Source of the DNA: JACVRW01 sp963850205 | GTDB lineage: Bacteria; Actinomycetota; Thermoleophilia; Solirubrobacterales; Thermoleophilaceae | Assembly: GCA_963850205.1 (NCBI GenBank) | Contig: CAWKKJ010000017.1 | Span: forward strand, 558,001-622,000 | Direction of reading: 5' to 3' | DNA length: 64,000 nt | Part shown: one piece after another, positions 39,330 through 50,058 of the stretch | Layout: every line of letters begins with the position of its first letter | Numbering within the stretch: the first letter of the stretch is position 1 | Position numbers and translations under genes: made by a program | The notes under the pieces: generated by a model | The model's database searches: none | The model's input: the letters and a program-made list of their open reading frames with translations, nothing else | Told to the model about the DNA's origin: nothing

Positions 39330-41629
39330 GCACCGTCGAGGACACGGCGCGCAGGGTCCGGGCCCGGGTCGAGGGCGCCGTGCAGGGCGTGGGCTTCCGT
39401 CCCTACGTCCACCGGCTCGCCGGCGAGCTCGAGCTGGCCGGGTGGGTGCTCAACGACCAGCGCGGCGTGCTGCTGGAGGTGGAGGGCCCGGCGGTGGCGG
39501 TCGAGCAGTTCCTGGCCCGCCTGGAGCCCGACGCGCCGCCGCTGGCCGACGTCGAACGCGTGACGCCGGAGGACCTCGCCCCCACCGGCGAAACGGGCTT
39601 TGCCATCGTGGAGAGCGAGCACGGCGGCGAGCCCGACGCGCCCGTCTCCCCCGATGCCGCCACCTGCGAGGACTGCCTGCGCGAGCTGTTCGACCCCGAC
39701 GACCGCCGCCACCGCTACCCGTTCGTCAACTGCACCAACTGCGGGCCGCGCTTCACGATCGTGCGCCGCGTGCCCTACGACCGGCCGCTGACCACCATGG
39801 CCGGCTTTGCCATGTGCCTGGCCTGCCAGTCCGAGTACGACGATCCCGCGGACCGCCGCTTCCACGCCCAGCCCAACGCCTGCCCGGACTGCGGGCCGTC
39901 GCTGCGGCTGGTGACCGCGCGCGGCCGCGTGCTGGACGTGCGCGATCCTCTCCAGGCCGTGGTCCAGGCGCTCGAGGACGGCCTGGTGGTGGCGGTCAAG
40001 GGCATCGGTGGTTACCACCTGGCCTGCCGGGCCGACGAGGACCAGGCGGTTGCCGCCCTGCGATCGCGCAAGCGGCGCGAGGACCGGCCCTTCGCGCTGA
40101 TGGCGCCCGACCTCGACGCGGCCCGCGAGCTGGTGGAGCTCACGCCGGCGGAGGAGGAGCTGCTCGCAGGCCGCGAGCGCCCGATCGTGATCGCCCGTCG
40201 CCGGCCCGGCGCCCACGTGGCGGCAGCGGTGGCGCCCCGATCGCCCGACCTGGGCGTGATGCTGCCCTACACGCCGCTGCATCACCTGCTGCTGCGCGAT
40301 GCCGGGCGCCCGCTGGTGATGACCAGCGGCAACGTCTCGGACGAGCCCATCGCGTACGAGGACGACGACGCCGTGGCTCGCCTCGGGCGGATCGCGGATG
40401 TCGTGCTCACCCACGACCGGCCCATCGAGACCCGCACCGACGACTCGGTGCTGCGCTCGGTCGCCGGGCGCGGCGCGCCGCTGATGCTGCGCCGCTCGCG
40501 CGGGTACGTGCCCGCTGCGCTGACCCTTCCGCTGGAGGCGCCGCCGCTGCTGGCCTGCGGCGCGGAGCTCAAGAACACCTTCTGCCTGGCCAAGGGACGA
40601 CGAGCCTGGGTGGGCCACCACATCGGCGACCTGCGCAACTGGGAGACCCTGCGCTCGTTCCGCGAGGGGGTGGCCCACTTCGAGCGCCTGTTCAGCGTCG
40701 AACCGGCCGTGGTGGCCCACGATCTGCATCCCGACTACCTCTCCACGCGCGAGGCGCTCGAGCGCGAGGGTGTCGAGGCCCTCGGGGTCCAGCACCACCA
40801 CGCCCACCTGGCGGCCTGCCTGGCCGAGCACGGCGAGCTCGGCCCCGCGGTGGGAGCGATCTACGACGGCACCGGCTACGGCGACGACGGAACGGTCTGG
40901 GGCGGGGAGCTTCTGGTGGGCGGTCCGGGGGGCGTCGAGCGGGCCGGCCATCTGCATCCGGTGCGCATGCCCGGCGGTGAGCGCGCCATCGCCGAGCCCT
41001 GGCGGATGGCCTGCGCGTGGCTGGTGGCAGGCGCCGGCGCCGACGCAGGCCCGCCCGCTCCGCCGCCGACGCTCGACGGCCAGATCGAGCACCGCATCTG
41101 GGACCAGGTGGCCGGCCTGGCCTCGTCCGGCGTGGCCTCCCCGGAGACCTCGAGCATGGGCCGGCTCTTCGACGCTGTCGCCGCCCTGTGCGGCGTCCGC
41201 GTGCGGGTGACCTACGAGGGCCAGGCGGCGGCCGAGCTGGAGGGGCTCGCCGACCCCGCCGAGCGCGGCGCCTACCCGCTGCCGCTCGAGCCGCCCGCGG
41301 CCGGCCGGCCTGCCGTCCTCGACGCCCGGCCCACCGTGGCCGCGCTCGTGGAGGACCTCCGCGCCGGGGTCCCGCCGGACGTGGCCGGCGCTCGCTTCCA
41401 CAACGCCGTGGCGGACGCCACCGCCGCCGCCTGCGCTCAGGTGGCCGGCGACCACGGCCTGGAGACCGCCGTGCTCGCCGGCGGCGTGTTCCAGAACCGC
41501 CTGCTGCTCGAGCGCACGGCCGAGCGCCTGGCCGGCGCCGGGCTGCGGGTGCTGGTGCCCGAGCGGCTGCCGCCCAACGACGGCGGCATCGCGTTCGGTC
41601 AGGCCGCGGTGGCGGCGGCCGCGCGCTGA
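39326..41629 (+). CDS. hypF: carbamoyltransferase HypF
   Basis: HypF makes the carbamoyl group for the cyanide ligands of the NiFe site from carbamoyl phosphate and ATP and hands it to HypE. Its 767 residues are in the standard domain order: acylphosphatase-like (GAVQGVGFRPYVHRLA, about 10-95), two zinc-finger-like segments (CEDCLRELFD, CTNCGPRFTI, CLACQSEYDD, CPDCGPSLRL), a YrdC-like domain (VKGIGGYHLACRADED near 225), and a Kae1-like domain (HHHAHLAACLAEHGELGPAV with HHxAH near 490, then YDGTGYGDDGTVWGGELL). GTG 39326 overlaps the SIS stop. It is intact, and is the last gene of the hydrogenase operon. Confidence 0.97.
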   Translation: MSTVEDTARRVRARVEGAVQGVGFRPYVHRLAGELELAGWVLNDQRGVLLEVEGPAVAVEQFLARLEPDAPPLADVERVTPEDLAPTGETGFAIVESEHGGEPDAPVSPDAATCEDCLRELFDPDDRRHRYPFVNCTNCGPRFTIVRRVPYDRPLTTMAGFAMCLACQSEYDDPADRRFHAQPNACPDCGPSLRLVTARGRVLDVRDPLQAVVQALEDGLVVAVKGIGGYHLACRADEDQAVAALRSRKRREDRPFALMAPDLDAARELVELTPAEEELLAGRERPIVIARRRPGAHVAAAVAPRSPDLGVMLPYTPLHHLLLRDAGRPLVMTSGNVSDEPIAYEDDDAVARLGRIADVVLTHDRPIETRTDDSVLRSVAGRGAPLMLRRSRGYVPAALTLPLEAPPLLACGAELKNTFCLAKGRRAWVGHHIGDLRNWETLRSFREGVAHFERLFSVEPAVVAHDLHPDYLSTREALEREGVEALGVQHHHAHLAACLAEHGELGPAVGAIYDGTGYGDDGTVWGGELLVGGPGGVERAGHLHPVRMPGGERAIAEPWRMACAWLVAGAGADAGPPAPPPTLDGQIEHRIWDQVAGLASSGVASPETSSMGRLFDAVAALCGVRVRVTYEGQAAAELEGLADPAERGAYPLPLEPPAAGRPAVLDARPTVAALVEDLRAGVPPDVAGARFHNAVADATAAACAQVAGDHGLETAVLAGGVFQNRLLLERTAERLAGAGLRVLVPERLPPNDGGIAFGQAAVAAAAR

Positions 41630-41663
41630 GCCGGGCCCGAGGGGGCCGCGGAGGCCCAGATCA

Positions 41664-41690
41664 GCGGGGGTGCGACGACTTTGCCCCCGC
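41664..41690. terminator. possible terminator between hypF and the VOC gene
   Basis: GCGGGGG and CCCCCGC are inverted around a 13-base loop in the gap between the two convergent genes. There is no T-run, so function is uncertain. Confidence 0.3.
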
Positions 41691-41752
41691 GAGCCGGGGA
41701 GAACTCGTCAAGCCCCCGGGAATCGGACGCCTGGGCGGGTGCGGTGCCCGCC

Positions 41753-42134
41753 CTACGCGGGCTGGAGCGCGGCGAAGGTGTTGCCTTCGGTGTCGAGGAA
41801 GTAGCCCAGGCGCCCGACCTCGGGGACGCTCCGCCGGCTCCATCACCATCCGGCCGCCCGCCTCTGACACAGCGCGCTCGATCTGCTCGATCGAGTCGAC
41901 CTCGACGGTGCACACGAACGCGTTGAAGCCCTGGCCTTCGGCGGGCAGCGCCGCGTTCCGCTCGACGAGCGCGCCGTCGATGCCGGCCACGCCGTCCGGC
42001 CCGGTGGTCAAGAGGCGGTAGTCGAAGGGCGCCCCCTCCCAGCGCTTCACCGCCCAGCCGAACACCCCGGTGTAGAAGCCCTCGGCCCGGTCCATGTCGT
42101 CGGCCTGGATTTCGAAGTGCACCACTCGGCCCAT
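41753..42134 (-). CDS. VOC (glyoxalase-fold) protein, one frame break
   Basis: This single-domain vicinal-oxygen-chelate protein is about 126 residues after correction. It starts MGRVVHFEIQADDMDRAEGF with the metal-ligand-type His, continues FYTGVFGWAVKRWEGAPFDY, and has GFNAFVCTVEVDSIEQIERA in the second half-repeat. A single base error near 41831 interrupts it. The restored end reads GRLGYFLDTEGNTFAALQ, the typical VOC C-terminus with the metal Glu region. The substrate is unknown; members include glyoxalases and antibiotic-binding proteins. It is divergent from prfA. Confidence 0.78.
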
Positions 42135-42191
42135 CGTCGCTCCCGTCAGTCGACCAGGACGACCGTACCGCCTGGTCGTACCCTTGTGAGC

Positions 42192-43243
<1,052 letters not shown>

Positions 43244-43247
<4 letters not shown>

Positions 43248-44038
43248 CGGTCCGCGACGCGCTCGAGGCGGCCGAGACGGCGCTCGCGGCAGCCGGCTGC
43301 GACACGCCGCGCCTCGACGCCGAGGTGCTGACCGCCGGCGCGCTCGGGGTCGACCGCGCCGCCCTGGTCATCGAGCCCCAGCGGGCCGTTCCCGGCAGCG
43401 CCGCCCGCGTGATCGGGGAGTGGGTGCGGCGCCGCGTCCAGCGCGAGCCGGTGGCCTACATCACCGGCCGGCGCGGCTTTCGCCATCTGGATCTGGCCGT
43501 CGACCGACGGGTGTTGATTCCCCGGCCCGAGACGGAGCTGCTCGTCGAGGCCGCCCTCGAGCTCGCGCCGGCCTCCCGGGTCCACGACGTGGGCACCGGC
43601 TCGGGCGCGGTCGCGCTGGCGCTGCTCGACGAGCGACCCGACCTGCAAGTGAGCGCCTCGGACTCGTCCGCGGCGGCCGTCGAGGTGGCCCGGGCCAACG
43701 CGTCACGGCTCGGGCTCTCGCTCGAGGTCGCCGTCGCGCCCGGGCTGCCGTCCGGCGACTACGACCTCGTGGTGGCCAACCTGCCCTACGTGGCCGAGTC
43801 CGAGAAGGCGTGCCTCCAGCCGGAGATCCGCCGCTACGAGCCGCACGAGGCGCTGATCGCCGGGCCGGACGGGCTGGACGCGATCCGCGCGCTGGTCGAC
43901 GAGGCGGCGCCGGGCACACGCCTGGCCCTGGAGCACGCGCCCCACCAGGGCGAGGCGGTCCGCGAGCTGCTGGAGGGCGCCGAGACGCGTTGCGACCTCG
44001 CGGGACACGAGCGGGTCACCCTGGGAGCGGCGCCGTGA
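43244..44038 (+). CDS. prmC: release factor glutamine methyltransferase
   Basis: PrmC methylates the Gln of the GGQ loop in release factors using S-adenosylmethionine. Its 264 residues include the helical N-terminal release-factor-binding domain, the SAM motif VHDVGTGSGAVALALLDERP near residue 109, and the substrate motif VVANLPYVAESEKA near 170 (NPPY variant NLPY). The start is a TTG that overlaps the prfA stop (TTGA), and its own stop overlaps the next gene, so prfA, prmC and the YrdC gene are translationally coupled. Confidence 0.93.
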
Positions 44039-44646
44039 CGCCGGAGGAGGTGGCCACGCTCCAGCGCTGCATCGCCGTGGGTGGCGTGGCGGTCTTTCCC
44101 GCCGACACGGTCTACGGCCTCGCCACCGAGCCGGACTCCAAGGAGGGCGTCCACCGCCTCTATGTCCTGAAGGGCCGTCCACCCGCCCGGCCCGCGGCGG
44201 TGATGTTCTTCTCGCTCGAGCTGGCGCTCACCGCCCTGCCGGAGCTTGCGGCCCGCACGCGCGCCGCGGTCGAGCGGCTGCTCCCCGGCGGTCTCACCCT
44301 GCTGCTCCCCAACCCGGCGCACCGCTACCCGCTGGCCTGCGGGCCGTCCCCGGAGGTGCTCGGGCTGCGCGTGCCGCTGCTCGAGGGGGAGCTGGCCCCG
44401 CTGACCGCGCTGAAGTGGCCCGTTCTGCAGTCCAGCGCCAACCGCTCGGGCGCGCGCGACGCGCGCCGGGTGGAGGAGATCGACCCGCGCATCCGCGCCG
44501 GCGTCGACCTGATCCTGGACGCCGGCGAGCTCCCGGGGACGCCCTCAACGGTTGTCGACCTGACCTCCTACGAGGCGAACGGGGAGTTCGTGCTGGTGCG
44601 CGAGGGAGCGGTGCCGCGGGCCCGGGTGGAGGAGGCGCTGGGCTGA
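44035..44646 (+). CDS. L-threonylcarbamoyladenylate synthase (Sua5/YrdC)
   Basis: The product makes threonylcarbamoyl-AMP for the t6A modification of tRNAs reading ANN codons. Its 203 residues have VAVFPADTVYGLATEPDSK near residue 18, LYVLKGRPPARPAAVMFFS with the conserved KGRP loop, and PSTVVDLTSYEANGEFVLVREG at the end. The conserved serine/asparagine pair reads LQSSANRSGARDA. GTG 44035 overlaps prmC by 4 bases. It is a TsaC-size enzyme without the C-terminal Sua5 domain. Its place downstream of prmC is common in bacteria. Confidence 0.9.
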   Translation: MTPEEVATLQRCIAVGGVAVFPADTVYGLATEPDSKEGVHRLYVLKGRPPARPAAVMFFSLELALTALPELAARTRAAVERLLPGGLTLLLPNPAHRYPLACGPSPEVLGLRVPLLEGELAPLTALKWPVLQSSANRSGARDARRVEEIDPRIRAGVDLILDAGELPGTPSTVVDLTSYEANGEFVLVREGAVPRARVEEALG

Positions 44647-45311
44647 CCGTAGAGGAGGTCCTGGCCTGGCTCGAGGAGCGCCGAGCCTCGCCTGCCGACC
44701 TGGCCGGCATGGCCCGCTTCGGGATCCGCACGGACGACGCCTATGGCGTGAAGCTGCCGGAGCTTCGCCGGCTGGCCCGCTCGCTTGGGCACGACCACCG
44801 TCTCGCCGCAGGCCTGTGGGCGACGGGACAGCGCGAGCCGCGGCTGCTGGCGGCCATGGTCGAGGAGACGGAGCGGGTGACGCCGGCCCAGATGGACCGC
44901 TGGGCCGGGCAGCTCGATTCCTGGGACGTCTGCGACGGCGTGTGCCTCGACCTCTTTCGCCACACGCCGCACGCGCGGGCCAAGGCGCGCGAATGGAGCG
45001 CCGGAGCGCGACACGGCTTCACGAGGCGAGCCGGCCTGGTGCTCATCGCGCTGCTGGCCCGGAGCGACGACGCCCGCGACGACGACCTCCTCCCCGCCAT
45101 CGCTCTGGCCGCGGCGGCGGCGCACGACGGCCGCAACGAGGTCCTCAAGGGGGCGAGCTGGGCGCTGCGGAACATCGGTCGCCGCGACGCCCGCCTGGCT
45201 GCGGCGGTGGAGGGGGCGGCCACCGAGCTGACGGCCGCCGCCGAGCGTGGGCCGCGCTGGGTGGGGCGCGACGTGCTCTCGTATCTTCGGCGCCACTCCC
45301 CGTCCGTTTAG
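44643..45311 (+). CDS. DNA alkylation repair-like HEAT protein (AlkD family)
   Basis: The product has an all-helical HEAT-repeat structure like AlkD, which excises alkylated bases or binds damaged DNA. The segments GMARFGIRTDDAYGVKLPEL, LWATGQREPRLLAAMVEE, SWDVCDGVCLDLFRHT and GASWALRNIGRRDARLAAA follow the family order. The start is probably CTG 44643, since it overlaps the previous stop as CTGA like its neighbours and keeps the first helix (TVEEVLAWLEER). ATG 44709 would truncate it. About 222 residues. It is the last gene of the prfA unit. Confidence 0.8.
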   Translation: MTVEEVLAWLEERRASPADLAGMARFGIRTDDAYGVKLPELRRLARSLGHDHRLAAGLWATGQREPRLLAAMVEETERVTPAQMDRWAGQLDSWDVCDGVCLDLFRHTPHARAKAREWSAGARHGFTRRAGLVLIALLARSDDARDDDLLPAIALAAAAAHDGRNEVLKGASWALRNIGRRDARLAAAVEGAATELTAAAERGPRWVGRDVLSYLRRHSPSV

Positions 45312-45342
45312 ACCCGCCACCGCGACTGGTACGGTCGAAGGC

Positions 45343-46630
45343 ATGACCGATCTGAGCCCGGATTACTTCACGAAGCCCGTCGCCGACGTCGATCCCGAGA
45401 TCGCCGACGTGCTCCGCAACGAGGTGGCCCGGCAGGAGAGCACGCTCGAGATGATCGCCTCCGAGAACTTCGTGCCCCAGGCCATTCTCGACACCCAGGG
45501 CTCGGTGCTCACCAACAAGTACGCCGAGGGCTACCCGGGCAAGCGCTACTACGGCGGCTGCGAGCACGTGGACGTGGCCGAGCAGCTGGCCATCGACCGG
45601 GCCAAGGAGCTGTTCGGGGCCGAGCACGCCAACGTGCAGCCGCACTCCGGCGCCCAGGCCAACTCGGCCGTGTACATGGGGCTGCTCGAGCCGGGCGACC
45701 GCATCCTGGGCATGAAGCTCGACCACGGCGGCCACCTCACCCATGGCATGAAGATCAACTTCTCCGGGCTCTACTTCGACATCGTCGCCTACGGCGTGCG
45801 CGAGGAGGACTCGCGCCTCGACATGGACGAGCTCGAGCGGATCGCCGAGGACGCCCGGCCCAAGCTGATCATCGCCGGCTGGTCGGCCTATCCGCGCCAG
45901 CTCGACTTCAAGCGCTTCCGCGAGATCGCCGACTCGGTGGGGGCGGTGCTCATGGCCGACATGGCCCACTTCGCCGGCCTGGTGGCCGCGGAGGAGCACC
46001 CGAGCCCGGTGCCCTACTGCGACGTGGTGACCACCACCACCCACAAGACGCTCGGCGGCGCGCGCGGCGGGATGATCCTGTGCCGGGAGGAGTACGCGAA
46101 GAAGCTCAACTCGCGCGTGTTCCCGGGCCATCAGGGCGGTCCGCTGATGCACGCGATCGCCGGCAAGGCGGTGGCGCTGAAGATCGCCCAGAGCGACCTC
46201 TTCCGTGAGCGCCAGCGGCGCACCCGCGAGGGCGCGGCCCTGGTGGCCGAGGAGATGGTCGGCGCCGGGGTCAACGTGCTCACCGGCGGCACCGACGTCC
46301 ACCTGGTGCTTGCCGACCTGCGCGACTCGCCGCTCGACGGCCAGCAGGGCGAGGACCGGCTGGCCGACGTCGGGCATCACCGTCAACCGCAACGCGGTGC
46401 CGTTCGACCCGCGCCCGCCCGCGGTGTCCTCCGGCCTTCGCATCGGCACGCCCGCGCTGGCCACGCGCGGCTTCGGCGCCGACGAGTTCCGCGAGGTCGG
46501 CAGGGTGATCGGCGAGGCGCTCACCGGGGACTTCTCCGACGACAAGCGCTCCGAGCTCTCGGAGCGCACGCGGATGCTGGCCGAGCGGCATCCGCTCTAC
46601 CCGCAGCTCGCCGAGCCCGCCGCGGTCTGA
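45343..46630 (+). CDS. glyA: serine hydroxymethyltransferase, one frame break
   Basis: This PLP enzyme interconverts serine and glycine with tetrahydrofolate and is normally essential for one-carbon supply. It is intact from MTDLSPDYF through ENFVPQAILDTQGSVLTNKY, YYGGCEHVDVAEQLAIDRAK and the PLP lysine segment VVTTTTHKTLGGARGGMIL (about 230). At about 46371 a run of three G has one too many. Removing it joins RLADVG to ITVNRNAVPFDPRPPAV and restores the end at 46630 (about 428 residues). Since the enzyme is indispensable, the break is almost certainly a sequence error. TACGGT seven bases before the ATG suggests a leaderless mRNA. Confidence 0.9.
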
Positions 46631-46717
46631 GCCTGAGCAGCGGCCGGGCGCCGCTTCACGCGCCAGGCGGCCGTGTGCCCGTGGTTTCCCTCCGCGCCGC
46701 CAGTAGGCTGATTCGCA

Positions 46718-47959
46718 ATGGACGAGCTCGATGCCCTGTGGGCGTTTCTCGTCGCTGCCGTGATCGCCTTTGCCGCCACCCCGCCTGCCGCGCGGCTGGC
46801 GCGGCGACTGGGGGTTCTGCACCGGCCGCGTGACCGGGATCTGCACGAGCGGCCGGTTCCCGGGCTCGGGGGGATCGCGATCCTGGCGGCGGTGCTGGTG
46901 GCCGCGCTGCTGTTCCTGCCCGGCGGTAGCGAGACCCGCGGCATCGTGGGCGGGGCGATCGCCATCACGCTGGTGGGCGCCATCGACGACGTCAAGGACG
47001 GCGGGCTGCATCCGCTGGTCAAGCTGGCCGGGCAGATCGCGGCGGCGGCCATACCCGTCTGGTCCGGGGTGCGGGTGGAGAACATGACGCTGCCCTTCGT
47101 CGAGCCGCTGGACCTCGGCAACTGGAGCTACCCGCTGACCCTGCTCGGGATCGTCGCCGTGATCAACGTCGTCAACTTCACCGACGGCGCGGACGGCCTG
47201 GCCGCCGGCGTGTGCACCATCGCCGCCGCCACCTTCGCGGTGATCGCCCTCTCCTTCCCTCGCGTCGACGCAGCGATCCTGGCCGCGCTCACCGCGGGCG
47301 CCGCGGTCGGCTTTCTCTGGCACAACTTCCACCCGGCCTCGATCTTCATGGGCGATGCCGGCTCCAACCTCCTGGGGCTTCTGCTCGCCTGCATCGCCAT
47401 CCAGGGCGTGCTGAAGACAGCCGCGGTGGTTGCGCTCTTCTTCCCGCTGGTGATCCTCGCCGTGCCCGCCCTCGACGCCACCTTCGTGGTCGCGAAGCGC
47501 ATCAAGTACAACCGGCCGTTCTACTCGGCAGACCGCTGGCACTTCCACCATCGCTTCACGGACATCGGCTTCTCCCAGCGTCGCACGGTGCTCTACCTCT
47601 ACGGCTGGACGCTCTCCCTCGCGGCGCTCGCCCTGGCGATGCGCTTCGTGCCCTACTCGGACGACGACGGCACCCTGCACGCCGGCTGGACCATCGTGAT
47701 CATCGCCTTCGGCCTGGCCGCGCTGGCGGCCAGCCTGTACCTGGTGCTGGTCCTGGAGATCCTCAAGTTCCGCCGCTTCCGCGAGCGGGAGATCCGCCGC
47801 CAGGTGGAGACCGGGGAGATCCCGGCCCTGAGCGAGACGGAGATCGAGGACGAGATCGAGCGCGAGGTGGAGACGGGCGAGTTCGAGACCGTCGATCCCC
47901 CGAGCTCGGATGGCGATCGGCGCGGCACCGACGAGTTCCAGGCCGTGCGCCGCGATTGA
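46718..47959 (+). CDS. undecaprenyl-phosphate sugar-1-phosphate transferase (WecA/TagO type)
   Basis: This polyprenyl-phosphate GlcNAc-1-phosphate transferase starts lipid-linked glycan synthesis (teichoic acid, arabinogalactan-like or O-antigen linkage units). Its 413 residues form about ten to eleven membrane helices. Motifs are RDLHERPVPGLGGIA, VGAIDDVKDGGLHPLVKL (the DDxxD Mg site, about 90), INVVNFTDGADGLAAG (about 155), MGDAGSNLLGLLL (about 210) and HFHHRFTDIGFSQR (HxHHR-type). A long acidic cytoplasmic C-terminus follows. The gene often precedes the atp operon in actinobacteria. TAGGCT lies eight bases before the ATG. Confidence 0.9.
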   Translation: MDELDALWAFLVAAVIAFAATPPAARLARRLGVLHRPRDRDLHERPVPGLGGIAILAAVLVAALLFLPGGSETRGIVGGAIAITLVGAIDDVKDGGLHPLVKLAGQIAAAAIPVWSGVRVENMTLPFVEPLDLGNWSYPLTLLGIVAVINVVNFTDGADGLAAGVCTIAAATFAVIALSFPRVDAAILAALTAGAAVGFLWHNFHPASIFMGDAGSNLLGLLLACIAIQGVLKTAAVVALFFPLVILAVPALDATFVVAKRIKYNRPFYSADRWHFHHRFTDIGFSQRRTVLYLYGWTLSLAALALAMRFVPYSDDDGTLHAGWTIVIIAFGLAALAASLYLVLVLEILKFRRFREREIRRQVETGEIPALSETEIEDEIEREVETGEFETVDPPSSDGDRRGTDEFQAVRRD

Positions 47960-47962
47960 GCA

Positions 47963-50036
47963 TCAGAACAGGCTGCTCTGCCGGGGCTCCGGCTGCGGCG
48001 GCATGGTCACCGGGTCGCTCTCGGGGCCGGGGTCGGGCCGGGTGGAGTCGGCAGCCGCGCCCTCGAACGACGTGACCCGGCGGCCCTTCCGGACGAGCCC
48101 GGCCAGCCGCTCCCGTTCCTCCTTCGGCGCGTAGGCGCCGCGCGCGTAGAGACGCTCGTAGCGCGGCACCAGGTCCGGCCGCTGCGAGCGCAGCCAATCC
48201 ATGAAGATGTCCCGGACCTCTCCGCGCAGGTGGAGGCAGATCCCGCCGATGTTCACCGCGCCGGCCTCGGCGCAGAGCTCGAGGATGCGCTCGACCTGGC
48301 GCGGGTCGTCGTTGATCCCCGGCATGAGCGGCGCGATCAGCACGCCGCAGGGGATGCCGGCCCGGTTGATCTCGGCCACCGCCTCGATCCGCTTCTTTGG
48401 ATGCGGCGTGTGCGGCTCGCTGGCCCGCCAGGCCTTCTCGTCGAGGGTGGGGATCGACAGGTTGGCGGCGAAGCCCACCCGCTCGTGGATCTCCTTCATC
48501 AGCCCCAGGTCGCGCAGCAGCAGCGGCGACTTCGTCAGCACCGAGCAGGGCGTGCCCGAGTCCCGCATGGCCTCCCAGATCCCGGGCATCAGCTTGTAGC
48601 GGCCCTCGACCCACTGGTACGGATCCGTGTTGGTGCCGAGCGCGACGTGCTCGCGCTTCCACCTGGGCCGCATGAGCTCGGCCCGCGCGACCTCGGGCAC
48701 GTTGACCTTGACCACGATCTCCTTCTCGAAGTCACGGCCGGCGTTGAAGTCGAGGTAGGTGTGGGTGGGACGGGCGAAGCAGTTGTGGCTGACGACGCCG
48801 TTGGCGATGAAGTCGCCCGTGCCGGTGGTGATGTCGTAGAGCTCCATCTGGCCGCGAGGTTCGATCGCAATAACCTTGAGCTTCGCCGTAGACTTGATCG
48901 CCATGCCCTCGATGGAGCGCTTGCGCGTGATCGCCGGATCGACTGTTTGCACGAAACGCATCCGAGCCGGCAGCCCGCCGAGGACCCGGACGCTCCGCAG
49001 CCCGTTCGTGTGGCCCCACGACTCCAGGGTCCAGGAGAGACCGAGACGCGTGAGGCAATACTCGGTCCACGCAATGATCTCGTCGTCCGTGTTCCCGATG
49101 CGGATGACCGGGCCCGCGCTGCCCTCGGCGTCGAAGATTCCAGCCAGGAAGCCTTTGCACCAATCCATCTCCGGGTGCCGGGGCCAGACTATGAGCTCCT
49201 TGATAGCCGCGACGCGGTCGCGCTGAGGAGGTCCGGATGGCGGTGATCGCTCTCTGTGTCCCGGTGGCGGCATGGAATGCGAACTCCTGCTGTACCGAGA
49301 TCCAGGTCATCCAAGAAGCTGCGGGCCCGGCGCAGGGCCTCGAGATCGGCTAAGGCCAGACGGAAGCGATGGTGGTCGTCGCGCGTGCGTCCCGGCGCGC
49401 GAGTACGGAGTACGTGCCGATATGCCCATCGCCTCTGATGAGGCCACACAGATATCCACGCCGATAGCCCCGGGTGTGGCGCGCGGGCTCCGGCGACGCC
49501 CCGAATCCCATCAGCTTGTTGTTGAGCGTGAGGTGGGGACGGCGCAGCGTGCCCTGCTCCGCGCCGATTACGAACTTCCAGCCACGCTCGGTCAGAAAGC
49601 GATGATCGCCGCTGGCGAGCAGTTCGGTTCCATCCTCGAGGGTGACCGCGAAGGCGGGCTTGACCGTGCGCCAATGAGCCTCGACCTCGGTATGCCGGTA
49701 CCGCCGGTATGCACCACGTCGCTCGGTGCCGTAGATCTTGTCGCCGGCGGCCACCTCCGACAGCGCTTTGGTGCGGCCGTCAGCCATGAGGATCGGTGTC
49801 TCTCCCCAGGCACAGTAGGAACACGCATGAGAGCATCCGCGATAGGGGTTGATCGTCCACCGAAACGGCATCCGCGACGCCTTCGGCACCCGGTTCAGCG
49901 CCGACTTCGCCTGCACCTCGTAGAAGCGGGTGTCGAGTGCCTCGGGTGCGTCGAAGGTGCGCACCGTCGCCGGCTCGCGATAGCCCGGGAGCGTGCGGCC
50001 CGCCTGCGACTCGACTGTCAGGTTGTCCCAGCGCAT
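47963..50036 (-). CDS. radical SAM protein (Rv2578c family) interrupted by an intein
   Basis: The host protein is a radical SAM enzyme (SplB-like, Rv2578c family) of unknown substrate. The first host segment is about 75 residues ending GCSHACSY. The cluster motif CxxxCxxC is completed only after splicing, because the intein begins at what is its third Cys. The second segment resumes CFARPTHTYLDFNAGRDFEK and continues through WVEGRYKLMPGIWEAMRDSG, SIPTLDEKAWRASEPHTPHP and IAPLMPGINDD to the stop at 47963. The intein has three frame breaks, so as sequenced the precursor would not be made. A LexA box and a TACGTT hexamer precede ATG 50036. DNA-damage control is therefore likely. Confidence 0.85.
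48782..49814 (-). mobile_element. LAGLIDADG homing intein in the radical SAM gene
   Basis: The intein starts with Cys in CAWGETPILMADGRTKALSE (block A) and has a block B histidine in LLASGDHRFLTERGW. Two endonuclease motifs follow: LCGLIRGDGHIG and FLAGIFDAEGS. It ends MELYDITTGTGDFIANGVV followed by SHN, and the next host residue is Cys. These are complete splicing termini. Length is about 344 residues (1033 bases, one base off a multiple of three). Frame changes fall near 49385, 49300 and 49225, all within the endonuclease half between the two LAGLIDADG motifs. They may be real decay or sequence error. Confidence 0.88.
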
Positions 50037-50040
50037 GACA

Positions 50041-50054
50041 CGAACGTATGTTCG
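50041..50054 (-). promoter_or_regulatory. actinobacterial LexA (SOS) box
   Basis: CGAAC-GTAT-GTTCG is a perfect match to the actinobacterial and Gram-positive SOS box (CGAAC-N4-GTTCG). It lies four bases upstream of the radical SAM start and overlaps its TACGTT -10-like hexamer, an ideal repressor position. The mycobacterial homologue Rv2578c is, as I recall, also in the LexA regulon. Confidence 0.75.
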
Positions 50055-50058
50055 CAGA

